A stretch of DNA of 64,000 nt from Aristolochia californica (Eukaryota > Streptophyta > Magnoliopsida > Piperales > Aristolochiaceae): contig JARWKL010000004.1 in assembly GCA_029961685.1 (NCBI GenBank), positions 23,441,610 to 23,505,609 of the forward strand, in the 5' to 3' direction. Made by a program: the position numbers and the translations under genes. The first letter of the stretch is position 1, and each line of letters begins with the position of its first letter. The notes beneath the pieces are model-generated. The model had not been told where the DNA came from. It saw only the letters and a list, made by a program, of their open reading frames with translations, and did not search any database. Positions 27,501 to 40,138 of this stretch are shown here, piece by piece.

Positions 27501-29302
27501 TACTTTTGTGTTCATTTTTTGTCTGTGAATAAATTTTCTTTACTCATATTTGTTTTTGCTTTAAATTCTTTCCATAAATAAACTCTAAAATTTTAATTTT
27601 GTTGTGATCTATTGGCCTTTTATCTCTTTTTTTGTTTACGAGATGAAGTGAAAGTAGAAATTCAAGTTTTGATTTAAGAAAAAAGTATACATGTAAAATG
27701 GAAATGCACAATGCACAATTGTAGAGAGAGATACTTCCCAAAAAGTGCTTGTAATTTTTAGGGATTCTAAACTTTTTTTAGCATTTATATATCAAGTTCT
27801 GCAATCGTCGAGAAAAGGGGGAGGCGGGGGATTTTTTACTGGATGTTGACTACCAATCCATAAGTCATTCCTTACAAAAATAAAGTCTGTTACGCATGAT
27901 AAATCTCTTTACAATCATCTAAGATCGTTAGGTCAGCTTTTTGTAAATGGGCAAAATAATGGCTTATTTGACTCGGGTAAAAATCCCACCGCACGTTCAC
28001 TTGGGAATTTAATTTTAATATTTTTAAAAGGTATGGATCCATAAGTCATTTGCTTGTTTTACATGTTTCAAGCATGCCTATCCATTTTTTGAAACATGTG
28101 TAGAAAAATCTCTTTCTTATAAGATTCCGAGCTATTAGGGTGTAGGGTTTAAATTCTATTCATTTTCCAAACTTTGACAACATAACTTTTTTTTTCATTT
28201 GTGGTGTGTGAATAAATTTTACTTTACTTAAATTTTTTGTTTTTTTAATTTCTTTCCATACATAAACTCTAAAACTTTCATTTTGTTGTGATCTATTTTC
28301 CTTTTGTCTCTTTTTGTTTTTTACGAGATGAAGGGAAAGTGAAAACTCAAGTTTTGATTTAATAAAAAACTATACATCTAAAATGGAAATGCACAATGAA
28401 CAAATTTAGAGAGAGATAATTCCAAAAAGTGTCTGTAATGTTTAGGGATCGTAAACTATTTTTAATTTTTATATATCGGGTTCTTCAATCTTTAGGATAA
28501 AGGGGAGGCGGGGGATTTTTAACTGAGTGTTGACTCCCAATCCATGAGTCATTCCTTAAAAAAACATAGCCCGTTACGCATGATAAATCACTTCACAATC
28601 ATCTATGATCATTAAGTCACCTTTTTGTAAATGGGCAAAATAATGGCTTGTCTGACTCGGGTAAATATCCCACCGCACGTTCACTTGGGAATTTAATGTT
28701 TTTCTCTTTAAAAGGTTTGGATCCGTAGGTCCTTTTCATCTTTTACATATTTCAAGCATGCATATCCATTTTTTAAAAAAATGTGTAGAAAATTCCCTTT
28801 CTAATAAAATTCCGATCTATTAGGGTTGAACAAGTGGAATTATCCCAAACTTGGATAAGAAAACTTTTGTGTTCATTTGTGCTGTGTGAATAAACTTTCT
28901 TTACTTAAATTTGTTATTACTTTATATTTGTTCCATACATAAACTCTAAAATTTTCATTTTTTTGTGATCTATTAGCCTTTTATCTCTTTTTTTGTTTAC
29001 GAGTTGAAGGGAAAGTGTAAACTCATGTTTTGATTTAAGAAAAATGTATACATCTAAAATGGAAATGCATGATGCAGAATTGTAGAGAGAGATAATTTCA
29101 AAAAGTTTTTTTAACTTTTTGGGATTGTAAACTCTTTTTAGTTTTTATTTATCAGGTTCTGTAATTGTCGGGAAAAGGGGGGGGGGGGGGGGGGGGGGGG
29201 GGGATTTTTAACAGAGTGTTGACTCCCAATCCATAAGTCATTCCTTACAAAAATATAACCCTTTACACATGATAAATCACTTTACAATCATCTATGATCG
29301 TT
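24595..29302 (+). repeat. Seven satellite monomers; first two continue the five-monomer register
   Basis: Landmarks are at 24700, 25374, 26046, 26721, 27359, 28035 and 28719. The first monomer matches the one at 21310: both have AACCATGCATATCC and AACAAGAGGAATTGC variants (about 21416 and 24807, offset 3391). The second also resembles its partner, so the register fades only after about 25.4 kb. The monomers at 27359 and 28719 share the GTCACCTTTTTG and GTCTGACTCGGG variants, a two-monomer offset of 1360 bp. About 33 bp is lost near 27005, where TTTACGAGA joins AAAAAACTATACATC. Confidence 0.88.
29177..29203 (+). repeat. 27-base poly-G tract
   Basis: The G-rich box of this monomer has become an uninterrupted run of 27 G between GGGAAAA and ATTTTTAAC. 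Elsewhere the same box reads GGGAAAAGGGGGAGGCGGGG. The interval to the next landmark is lengthened to 689 bp accordingly. It is either a genuine homopolymer expansion or a sequencing or assembly length artefact; the length should be treated as approximate. Confidence 0.9.
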
Positions 29303-31271
29303 AGGTCAGCTTTTTGTAAACGGGCAAAATAATGTCTTGTTTGACTCGGGTAAATATCCCACCGCACGTTCACTTGGGTTTATAAATTTATTCTCTTTAA
29401 ATGGTTTGGATCCATAGGTCATTTGCACCTTTAACACGTTTCAAGAATGCATATCCATTTTTTAAACCATGTGTAGAAAAATTTCTTTCTTATAAAATTT
29501 TGACCTATTAGGGTTCAACAAATTTAATTTTCCCAAACTTGGATAACAAAACTTTAGTTTTCATTTGTGGTGTGTCAATAAATTTTCTTTACTTACATTT
29601 GTTATTGCTTTAAATTCTTTCCATACATAAACTCTAAAATTTTCATTTTGTTGTGATCTATTTGCCTTTTTTCTCTTTTTTGGTTTACGAGATGAAGGGA
29701 AAGTGAAAACTCAAAGTGTTGATTTAAAAAAAAAGTATATATCTAAAATGTAAATGCACAATTAAAAAATGTAGATTGACATAATTCCAAAAAGTGTCTG
29801 TAATTTTTAGGGATTGTAAATTATTTTTAGTTTTTATATATCAGGTTCAGCAATCGTAGGGGAAAGGGGGAGGCGGGGGATTATTAACGGAGTGTTGACT
29901 CCCAATCCATAAGTCATTCCTTACAAAAATATAGCCCGTTACGCATGATAAATCACTTTACAATCATCTATGATCATTAGGTCAACTTTTTGTAAATGGG
30001 CAAAATATTGGCTTGTTTCACTCGGGTAAATATCCCACCGCACATTCACTTTGGAATTTAATGTTATTCTCTTTAAAAAGTTTGGATCCATAGGTCATTT
30101 GCATCTTTTACATGTTTCATGCATTCATATCCATTTTTATAAACATGTGTAGAAAAATCTCTGTCTTAAAAAATTCCGACCTATTAGGGTTGAACTAGTT
30201 GAATTTTCCCAAACTTGGATAACAAAACTTTAGTGTTCATTTGTGGTGTGTGAATAAATTTTCTTTACTTCCACTTGTTATTGCTTTAAATTCATTCCAT
30301 AAATAAACTCTAAAATTTTCATTTTGTTGTGAACTATTTGCCTTCTATTTTTTTTTCTTTACGAGATGAAGGGAAAGAGAAAACTCAAGTTTTGATTTAA
30401 GAAAAAAGTATACATCTAAAATTGAAATGCACAATGCACAAATGTAGGGAGAGATAATTCCAAAAAGTGTCAGTAATTTTTATGGATTGTAAACTCCTTT
30501 TAATTTTTCTATATCAGGTTTTGCAATCGTCAGGAAAAGGGGAGGCAGGGGATTTTTAACTGAGTGTTGACTCCCAATCCGTAAGTCATTCCTTAAAAAA
30601 ATATAGCCTGTTACGCCTGATAAATCACTTTACAATTATCTATGATCGTTACGTCAACTTTTTATAAATGGGCAAAATAATGGCTTGTTTCACTCAGGTA
30701 AATATCCCACCACACGTTCACTTGGGAATTTAATGTTATAATCTTTAAAAGGTTTGGATCCATAGGTCATTTGCATATTTAACATGTTTCAAGCAAGCAT
30801 ATCCATTGTTTAAAACATGGGTAGAAAAATCATTTTCTTAAAAAACTTCGAGCTATAAGGCTTGAACTAGTGGAATTTCCCAAACTTGGATAACAAAACT
30901 TTTTTGTTCGTTTGTGGTGTGTGAATAAATTTTCTTTACTTACATTTGTTATTGCTTTAAATTCATTCCATACAAAAAAACTAAACTTTTCATTTTGTTG
31001 TGATCTATTTGCCTTTTATTTCTTTCTTTATTACGAGATGAAGGGCAAGTGAAAACTCAAGTTTTGATTTAAGAAAAAAGTACAAATCTAAAATGAAAAT
31101 GCACAATGCACTAATTTATAGTGAGATAATTCAATAAAGTGTCTGTAATTTTAAGGGATTGTAATCTATCTTAGTTTCTATATATCAAGTTATGCAATCA
31201 TAGGGAAAAGGGGAGGTGGGGGATTTTTAACTGAGTGTTGACTCCCAATCCAAAAGTCATTCCTTAAGAAA

Positions 31272-31311
31272 ATATAGCCCATTACGCCTGATAAATATAG
31301 CCCGTTATGCC
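31272..31311 (+). repeat. Complex rearrangement: diverged short duplication followed by a deletion of about 220 bp
   Basis: The box AATATAGCCCATTACGCCTG (31271-31290) is followed at once by a second, slightly different copy reading AATATAGCCCGTTATGC (31294-31310). That copy is fused directly to CCGAGCTATTAGGG. The normal end of one monomer and the first 190 or so bases of the next, including GGATCC, are missing. Landmarks 30756 to 31879 (1123 bp) span two monomers, giving a net loss near 220 bp. The two copies differ in sequence, which suggests the second came from a different monomer. Confidence 0.88.
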
Positions 31312-32775
31312 CGAGCTATTAGGGTTGAACTAGTGGAATTTTCCCAAACTTTCGTGTTCATTTGTGGTGTGTGAATAAATTTTGTTTACTTACATTTGTT
31401 ATTTCTTTAAATTCTTTCCACACATAAACTCTAAATTTTTCATTTTGTTGTGATCTAATTGCCTTTTTTCTTTTTCTTTTTTTTGTTTACAAGATGATGG
31501 GAAAGTAAAAACTCTATTTAAGAAAAAAGTATACATCTAAAATAGAATTACACAATGCACAAATGTAGAGAGAAATAATACCCAAAAAGTGCCTGTAATT
31601 TTTAGGGATTCTAAACTCTTTTTATCATTTATAAATCAGGTTTGGCAATCGTCAAGAAATGGGGGAGGCAGGGGACTTTTAACTGAGTGTTGACTCCCAA
31701 TCCATAAGTCATTCCTAACAAAAATAAAGCCCGTTACGCATGATGAATCCCTTTACAAACATCTATGATCGTGAGGTCAGCGTTTTGTAAATGGGCAAAA
31801 TAGTGGATTGTTTGACTCGGGTAATTATTCCACCGCACATTCAATTGGGAATTTAATGTTATTCTCTTTTAAAGGTTTGGATCCATAGGTCATTTGCATC
31901 TTTAACATGCTTCAAGCATGCATATCCATTTTTTTAAACATGTGTAGAAAAATCTCTTTCTTATAAAAATCCGAGCTATTAGTGTTGAACTAGTGGAATT
32001 TTCACAAACTTGGATAAAAAAAATTTTGTGTTCATTTGTGGTGTGTGAATAAATTTTCTTTACTTACATTTTTTACTACTTTAAATTCTTTCCAAACATA
32101 AACTCTAAAATTTTAATTTTGTAGTGATCTTTTTGCCTTTTTTCTATTTTTTTGTTTACGAGATGAAGGGAAGGTGAAAAATCAAGTTTTGATTTAAGAA
32201 AAAAGTATACTTATAAAAATGAAATGCACAATGCACAAATTTAAAAGAGATAATTCCAAAAATTGTCTATAATTTTTAGGGATTGTAAAATCTTTTTAGT
32301 TTTTATATAAACGGTTCAGCAATAGTTGGGAAAAGGGGGAGGCAGGGGTTTTTTAACAGTGTTGACTCCCAATCCATAAGTCATTCCTTTTAAAAAGTTA
32401 GCCCGTTACACATGATAAATCACTTTACAATCATTTATGATCGTTAGGTCAGCTTTTTGTAAATGGGAAAAATAATGGCTTGTTTGACTCGAGTAAATAT
32501 CCCACCACACATTCTCTTGGGAATTTAATGTTATTCTCTTTAAAAGGTTTGGATCCATAGCTCATTTGCATCTTTAACATGTTTCATGCATGCATATCCA
32601 TTTTTTAACACATGTGTAGAAAAATCTCTTTCTTATACAATTTCGAGCTAATAGGGTTGAACTTATGGAATTTCCCAAACTTGGATAAGAAAACTTTTGT
32701 GTTCATTTGCGGTGTGTGAATAAATTTTATTTTCTTACATTTGCTAATGCTTTAACTTCTTTCCATACGTAAACT

Positions 32776-32785
32776 CTAAAATGGA
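32776..32785 (+). repeat. Deletion junction, about 110-130 bp, at a short direct repeat
   Basis: TAAACTCTAAAAT is followed directly by GGAAATTCACAATG. In normal monomers CTCTAAAAT (near +350) and ATCTAAAAT (near +440) are separated by the TTTACGAGATGAAGGG box. The join falls in the shared CTAAAAT, a classic slippage or single-strand-annealing footprint. The landmark interval 32551-33112 is only 561 bp. Confidence 0.92.
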
Positions 32786-33572
32786 AATTCACAATGTACA
32801 AATGTAGAGAGAGATAATTCCAAAAAGTGTATGTTTTAGGCATTGTAAACTCTTTTTAAATTTTATATATCAGGTTCTGCAATCGTTGGAAAAGGGGGAG
32901 GCGGGGGATTTTTAACTGAGTGTTGAATCCCAATCCATAAGTCATTCCTTAAAAAAATATAACCCGTTACACATGATAAATCACTTTAAAATCATCTATG
33001 ATCATTAGGTTAGCTTTTTGTAAATGGGCAAAATAATGGCTTGTTTCACTCGGGTAAATATCCCACTGAATGTTCACTTGGGAATTTAATGCTATTATCT
33101 TTAAAAGGTTTGGATCCATAGGTCATTTGCATCTTTAACATGTTTCAAACATGCATATCCATTTTTAAAAACATGTGGAGAAAAATCTCTTTCTTATAAA
33201 ATTCTAAGCTATTAGGGTTGAACTAGTCGAATTTCCCAAACTTGGATAAGAAAACTTTTGTGTTCATTTGTGGTGTGTGAATAAATTTTCGTTTCTTACA
33301 TTTGTTATTGTTTTAAATTCTTTCCATTTATAAACTCTAAAATTTTCATTTTGTTGTGTTCTATTTGCATTTTATCTCTTTTTTTGTTTACGAGATGAAG
33401 GGAAACTGCAAACTCAAGTTTTGATTAAATAAAAAGTATACATCTAAAATGGAAATGCCCAATGCACAGATGTAGAGAGGGATAATTCAAAAAAGTGTCT
33501 ATAATTTTTAGGAACTCTAAACTCTTTTTAGTTTTTATATATCAATTTCTGCAATCGTCGGGAAAAGGGGGA

Positions 33573-33589
33573 GGGGGGGGGGGGGGGGG
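33573..33589 (+). repeat. 17-base poly-G tract
   Basis: The box reads GGGAAAAGGGGGA and then 17 consecutive G before ATTTTT. This is the second homopolymer expansion in the same box, 4.4 kb from the 27-G tract but in a different monomer with different flanking variants. Confidence 0.9.
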
Positions 33590-36189
33590 ATTTTTAACTA
33601 AGTGTCGACTCCAAATCCATAAGTCATTCCTTACAAAAATATAGCCCATTACACAAGAAAATCACTTTAGAATCATCTATAATCGTTAGGTCAGCTTTTT
33701 GTAAATGGGAAAAATAATAGCTTGTTTGACTCAGGTAAAAATCTCACCCCACATTCACTTGGGAATTTATGTTATTTTCTTTAAAAGGTTTGGATCCAGA
33801 GGTCATTTGCATCATTAACATGTTTCAAGCATTCTTATCCATTTTGTAAAACATGTGTAGAAAAATCTCTTTCTTATAAAATTTCGAGCTATTAGGGTTG
33901 AACAAGTTGAATTTTCCGCAAACTTGGATGACAAAACTTTAGTGTTCATTTGTTGTGTGTGAATAAATTTTCTTTATTTATATTTTTTTTATTTAAATTC
34001 TTTTCATTAATAAACTCTAAAATTTCCATTTTGTTGTGATCTATTTGCGTTTTTTCTCTCTTTTTGTTTCTGAGATGAAGGGAAAGTGAAAACTCAAGTT
34101 TTGATTTAATAAAAAATTATATGTCTAAAATGAAAATGCACAATTCAAAAATGTAGAAAGAGATATTTCCAAAAAGTGTTTGTAATTTTTTGGGATTTTA
34201 AACTATTTTTAGTTTTTATATATCAGGTTCAGTAATCGTAGGGAAAAGGGGGAGGCGGGGGATAGTTAATAGTGTTGACTCCCAATCCATAAGTCATTAC
34301 TTACAAAAAAAATAGCCCGTTAAGCATGATAAATCACTTTACAATCATCTATGATCGTTAGGTCATCTTTTTGTAAATGGGCAAAACAATGGCTTGTCTG
34401 ACTCAGATAAATATCCCACCGCACGTTCACTTGAGAATTTAATGTTATTCTCTTTAAAAGGTTTGGTTCCATAGGAAATTTGCATCTTTAACATGTTTCA
34501 AGCATGCATATCCATTTTTTAAAACATGTGTAGAAAAATCTCTTTCATATAAAATTCCGAGCTATTAGAGTTGAACTAGTGGAATTTTCCCAAACTTGCA
34601 TAACAAAACTTTTGTGTTCATTTGTGGTGTGTGAATAAATTTTCTTTACTTACATTTGTTATTGTTTTACATTCTTTCCATACATAAACTTTAAAATTTT
34701 CATTTTATTGTGATATATTTGCCTTTTCTCTCTCTTTTTTTTACGAGATAAAGGGAAAGTTAAAACTCAAGTTGTATACACCTAAAATGTAAATGCACAA
34801 TGCACAAATTTAGAGAGAGATAATTCCAAAAACTGTCTATAATTTTTAGGGATTCAAAGCTCTTTTTAGTTTTTATGTATCAGGTTCTGCAATCTTTAGG
34901 AAAAGGGGGAGGCGGGGGATTTTTAACTGAGAGTTGACTGCCAATCCATAAGTCATTCCTTACCAGAATATATCCCGTTACGCATGATGAATCACTATAC
35001 AATCATCTCTAATCGTTAGTTTAGCTTTTTGTAAATGTGCAAAATAATGGCTTGTTTCACTTGAGTAAATATCCCACCGCACGTTCACTTGGGAATTTAA
35101 TGTTATTCTCTTTAAAATGTTTGGATCCATAGGTCATTTGCATCTTTAACATGTTTCAAGAATGCATATCCATTTTTTAAAACATGTATAGAAAAATCTC
35201 TTTCTTATAAAATTTTGAGCTATTAGGGTTGAACTAGTGGAATTTCCCAAACTTGGAAAACAAAACTTTTGTGTTCATTTGAGGTGTGTGAATAAATTTT
35301 CTTTACTTACATTTGTTATTGCTTTAAATTCTTTCCATACATAAACTCTAAAATTTTCATTTTGTTGTGATCTATTTGTCTTTTATCTCTTTTGTTGTTT
35401 ACGAAATGAAGGGAAAGTGAAAACTCAAGTTTTGATTTAAGAAAAAAGTATACATCTAAAATGGAAATGCACAATGCACAAATTTAGAGAAAGATAATTC
35501 CAAAAAGTGTCTATAATTTTTAGGGATTGTAAAATCTTTTTAGTTTTTTATATATTAGGTTCTGCAATCATCGAGAAAAGGGGGAGGCGGGGAATTTTTA
35601 ACTGAGTATTGACTCCGAATCCATAAGTCATTCCTTACAAAAATATAGCCCATTACATTTGATAAACTATACAATCATCTATGATCGTTTGGTCAGCTTT
35701 TAGTCAATGGGTAAAATAATGGCTCATTTGACTCAGGTATATATGCCACCGCACCTTCACTTAGGAATTTAATGTTATTCTATTTAAAAGGTTTGGATCT
35801 ATAGGTCATTTTCCTCTTTAGCATGTTTCCAACATGCATATCCGTTTTTTAAAACATGTGTAGAAAAATCTCATTCTAATAAAATTCAGAGCTATTAGGG
35901 TTGAGCTAGTGGAATTTCCCAAACTTGGATAACACAACTTTTGTGTTCATTTGTGGTGTGTGAATAAATTTAATTTCCTTACATTTGTTATTACTTTAAA
36001 TTATTTCCTTAAGAAACTCTAAAATTTTCATTTTGTTGTGATCTATTTGCCTGTTATCTCTTTATTTGTTTACGAGATGAAGGGAAAGTGAAAACTCAAG
36101 TTTTGATTTAAGAAAAAAGTATACATCTAAAATGGAAATGCAAAATGCACAAAAGCGGAGAGAGATAATTCCAAAAAGTGTCTGTAATT

Positions 36190-36200
36190 TCAAGTGGGAT
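36190..36200 (+). repeat. Deletion junction removing the G-rich box
   Basis: GTCTGTAATTTCAAG is joined to TGGGATTTTTAACTGAG. The usual GGGATTGTAAAC, TATATATCAGG and G-rich segments are absent. The interval 35795-36402 is 607 bp, about 66 bp short. This is one of the few monomers without a G-box. Confidence 0.9.
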
Positions 36201-38769
36201 TTTTAACTGAGTGTTGACTCCCAATCCATAAGTCATTCCTTAAAAAAATATAGCCCGTTACGCATGTTATATCACTTTACAATCATTTATTATCGTTAGG
36301 TCAGCTTTTTATAAATGGGCAAAATAATGGCTAGTTTGACTTGGGTAAATATCCCACCGCACGTTCACTTGAGAATTTAATGTTATTCTCTTTAAAAGTT
36401 TGGATCCATAGGTCATTTTCAACTATAACATGTTTCAAGCATGCATATCAATTTTTTCAAACATGTATTGAAAAATCTCTTTCTTATGAAATTCCGAGCT
36501 ATTAGGGTTGAACAAGTGGAATTTCCCAAACTTGGATAACAAAACTTTTGTGTTCATTTACAGTGTGTGAATTAATTTTATTTACTTAAATTTGTTATTT
36601 CCTTAAATTATTTCCATACATAAACTCTAAAATTTTCATTTTGTTGTGATCTATTTGTCGTTTCTCTTTTTTTTTTTTTGTTTACGAGATGAAGGGTAAG
36701 TGAAAATTCAAGTTTTGATTTAAGAAAAAAGTATACATCTAAAATGGAGATGCACATTGGACCAATGTAGAGAGAGATAATTCCAAAAAGTGTCTGTAAT
36801 TTTGAAGGATTGCAAGCTCTTTTTAGATTTTTTATATATCAGTTTCTGCAATCATCGGGAAAAGGGGGAGGGGTGGATTTTTTACTGAGTGTTGACTCCC
36901 AATCCATAAGTCATTCCTTAAAAAAATATAGCTCATTACGCATGATAAATCACTTTAAAATCATCTGTGATCGTTAGGTCAGCTTTTTATAAATGTGCAA
37001 AATAATGGCTAGTTTGACTCAGATAAATATCCCACCGCACGTTCACATTGGAATTTAATGTTATTCTCTTTAAAAGGTTTGGATCCATAGGTCATTTTCG
37101 TCTTTAACATGTTTCAAGCTTTCATATCCATTTTTTAAAACATGTGAGGAAAACTCTTTTTCTTATAAAATTCCGAGCTATTGGGGTTGAAATAGCGGAA
37201 TTTCCCAAACTTGGATAACAAAACTTTTTTGTTCATTTGTGTTGTGTGAATAAATTTTCTTTACTTACGTTTGTTATTGCTTTAAATTATTTCCATACAT
37301 AAACTCTTGAATTTTGATATTGTTGTGATCTATTTGGCTTTTAATCATTTTTTTTATTTACAAGATTATGGGAAAGATAAAACTCAAGTTATGATTTAAG
37401 AAAAAAGTATACATCTAAAATGGAAATGCACAATGCACAAATGTAGAGAGAGATAATTCCAAAAAGTGACTGTAATATTAAGGGATTGTAAAGTCTTGTT
37501 AGTTTTTTATATATGAGGTTCTACAATCGTCAGGAAAAGGGGGAGGCAGGGGATTTTTAACTGAGTGTAGACTCCCAATCCATAAGTCATTCCTTAAAAA
37601 AATATAGTCCATTAAACATGATATATATTTTTTCAATCATCTATGATCGTTAGGTCAACTTTTTGGAAATTGGCAAAATAATGCCCTTTTTTACTCAAGT
37701 AAATATCCAACCGCACGTTCACTTGGGAATTTAATGTTATTCTCTTTAAAAGGTTTTGATCCATTGGTCATTTGAATTTTAAACATATTTCAAGCATGCA
37801 TATATATTTTTTATAACATGTGTAGAAAAATCTCTTTCTTATAAAATTCTGAGCTATTAGGGCTGAACTAGTGGCATTTCTCAAACTTGGATAACTTGTG
37901 TGTTCATTTGTGGTGTGTGAGTAAATTTTATTTTCTTACATTTGTTATTACTTTAAATTCATTCCTTATATAAACTCTAAAATTTTCATTTTGTATTCAT
38001 CTATTTGACTTTTATCTCTTTCTTTTTACGAGATGAATGGAAAGTGAAAACTCAAGTTTTGATTTATGAAAAAGAGTATACATATAAAATGGAAATGCAC
38101 AATGCACAAATGTAGAGAGAGATAATTCAAAAAAGTGTTTGTTATTTAAGGATTGTAAACTCTTTTTAGTTTTTTATATATCGGGTTCTGCAATCATCGG
38201 GAACAGGGGGAGGCGGGGGATTTTTATTTGAGTGTTGGCTCCCAATCCATAAGTTATTCCTTAAAAAAATATAGCCAGTTACACATGATAAATCACTTTA
38301 CAATCATCTATGATCGTTTCATCAGCTTTTGTAAATGGGAAAAATAATGGCTTGGTTGACTCGGGTAAATATCCAACAATTCGTTCACTTCAAAATTTAA
38401 AGTTATTCCCTTTTTAAAGGTTTCGATCCATAGGTCATTTGCAACTTTAACATGTTTCAAGCCAGCTTATCCATTTTTTAAAACATGTGTAGAAAAATCT
38501 CTTTCTTATAAAATTCCGAGCTATTAGGGTTATACTGGTGGAATTTCCCAATCTTGCATAACAAAATTTTTGTGTTCGTTTGTGGTGTGTGAATAAATTT
38601 TCTTTACTTACTTTTTTTATTGCTTTAAATTCTTTCCATTAATAAACTCTAATATTTTCATTTTGTTGTGATCTATTTGCCATTTATCTCTTTTTTTTTG
38701 TTTACGAGAGGAAGGGAAAGTGAAAACTCTAGTTTTAATTTAAGAAAAAAGTATACATCTAAAATGAAA

Positions 38770-39447
38770 ATGCATAATGCACAAATGTAGAGAGAGAAAA
38801 TTCCAAAAAGTGTCTGTAATTTTTAGGCATTGTAAACTCTTTTTAGTTTTTTATATATCAGGTTCTGCAATAGTGGGGAAAAGGGGGAGGCGGGGGATTT
38901 TAACTGAGTCTTGACTCCCAATCCATAAGTCATTCCTTGCAAAAATATAGCTTGTTACGCATGATAAATCACTTTACAATCATCTATGATCGTTAGGTCA
39001 ACTTTTTTGTAAATGGTCAAAATAATGGCTTGTTTCACTTTGGTAAATATCCCACTGCACGTTCACTTCGAAATTTAAAATTATTCTCTTTTAAAAGGTT
39101 TGGATCCATAGGTCATTTGCATCACTAACATGTTTCAAGCATGCATATCCATTTTTTTAAATATGTGTAGAAAAATCTCTTTCTTATAAAATTCTGAGCT
39201 ATTAGCGTTGAACTAGTGGAATTTTTCCAAACTTGGATAACAAAATTTTATGTGTTCATCTGTGGTGTGTGAATATATTTTCTTTACTTACATTTGTTAT
39301 TGCTTTAAATTCTTTCCAGACATAAACTCTAAAATTTTTATTTTGTTATTTTTATTTGCCTTTTTTCTATTTTTTTCTATACGAGATGAAGGGAAAGTGA
39401 AAACTCAAGTTTTGATTTTAGAAAAAAAGTATACATCTAAAATGGAA
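38770..39447 (+). repeat. Near-identical monomer pair, copy 1
   Basis: This unit and the next share many private variants: GCAATAGTGGGG (38867 and 39545), ACTGAGTCTTGAC, TCCTTGCAAAAATATAGCTTG, TTCGAAATTTAAAATT and CATCACTAACATG. The offset is exactly 678 bp. I count only about seven differences over roughly 690 bp, far fewer than between ordinary neighbours. Confidence 0.92.
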
Positions 39448-40138
39448 ATGCATAATGTACAAATGTAGAGAGAGAAAATTCCAAAAAGTGTCTGTAATTT
39501 TTAGGCATTGTAAACTCTTTTTAGTTTTTTATATATCAGGTTCTGCAATAGTGGGGAAAAGGGGGAGGCGGGGGATTTTAACTGAGTCTTGACTCCCAAT
39601 CCATAAGTCATTCCTTGCAAAAATATAGCTTGTTACGCATGATAAATCACTTTACAATCATCTATGATCGTTAGGTCAACTTTTTTGTAAATGGTCAAAA
39701 TAATGGCTTGTTTGACTTTGGTAAATATCCCACTGCACGTTCACTTCGAAATTTAAAATTATTCTCTTTTAAAAGGTTTGGATCCATAGGTCATTTGCAT
39801 CACTAACATGTTTCAAGCATGCATATCCATTTTTTTAAATATGTGTAGAAAAATCTCTTTCTTATAAAATTCTGAGCTATTAGGGTTGAACTAGTGGAAT
39901 TTTTCCAAACTTGGATAACAAAATTTTATGTGTTCATCTGTGGTGTGTGAATATATTTTCTTTACTTACAGTTGTTATTTCTTTAAATTCTTTCCAGACA
40001 TAAACTCTAAAATTTTCATTTTGTTATTTTTATTTGCCTTTTTTCTATTTTTTTCTATACGAGATGAAGGGAAAGTGAAAACTCAAGTTTTGATTTTAGA
40101 AAAAAGTATACATCTAAAATGGAAATGCACAATGTACA
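39448..40138 (+). repeat. Near-identical monomer pair, copy 2
   Basis: This is the duplicate of 38770-39447 at +678 bp. Similarity falls back to the ordinary level after about 40140, where the next G-box reads GTTGGGGG. The two copies make the youngest-looking duplication in the window. Confidence 0.92.

Larger units (their letters stand above)
29303..38996 (+). repeat. Fifteen satellite monomers with several deletion variants
   Basis: Landmarks are at 29408, 30084, 30756, (lost), 31879, 32551, 33112, 33792, 34465, 35123, 35795, 36402, 37081, 37757 and 38424. The block contains the largest number of shortened units: the composite deletion at 31310, a 110-bp loss near 32779, about 22 bp near 34774, and about 66-75 bp near 36192 that removes the G-box. 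I see no higher-order register here by eye. Confidence 0.9.

Noticed and set aside
31271..31311. Insertion of a mobile element at the odd junction
   Set aside because: All bases at the junction derive from the monomer itself. There is no target-site duplication, terminal inverted repeat or foreign sequence.
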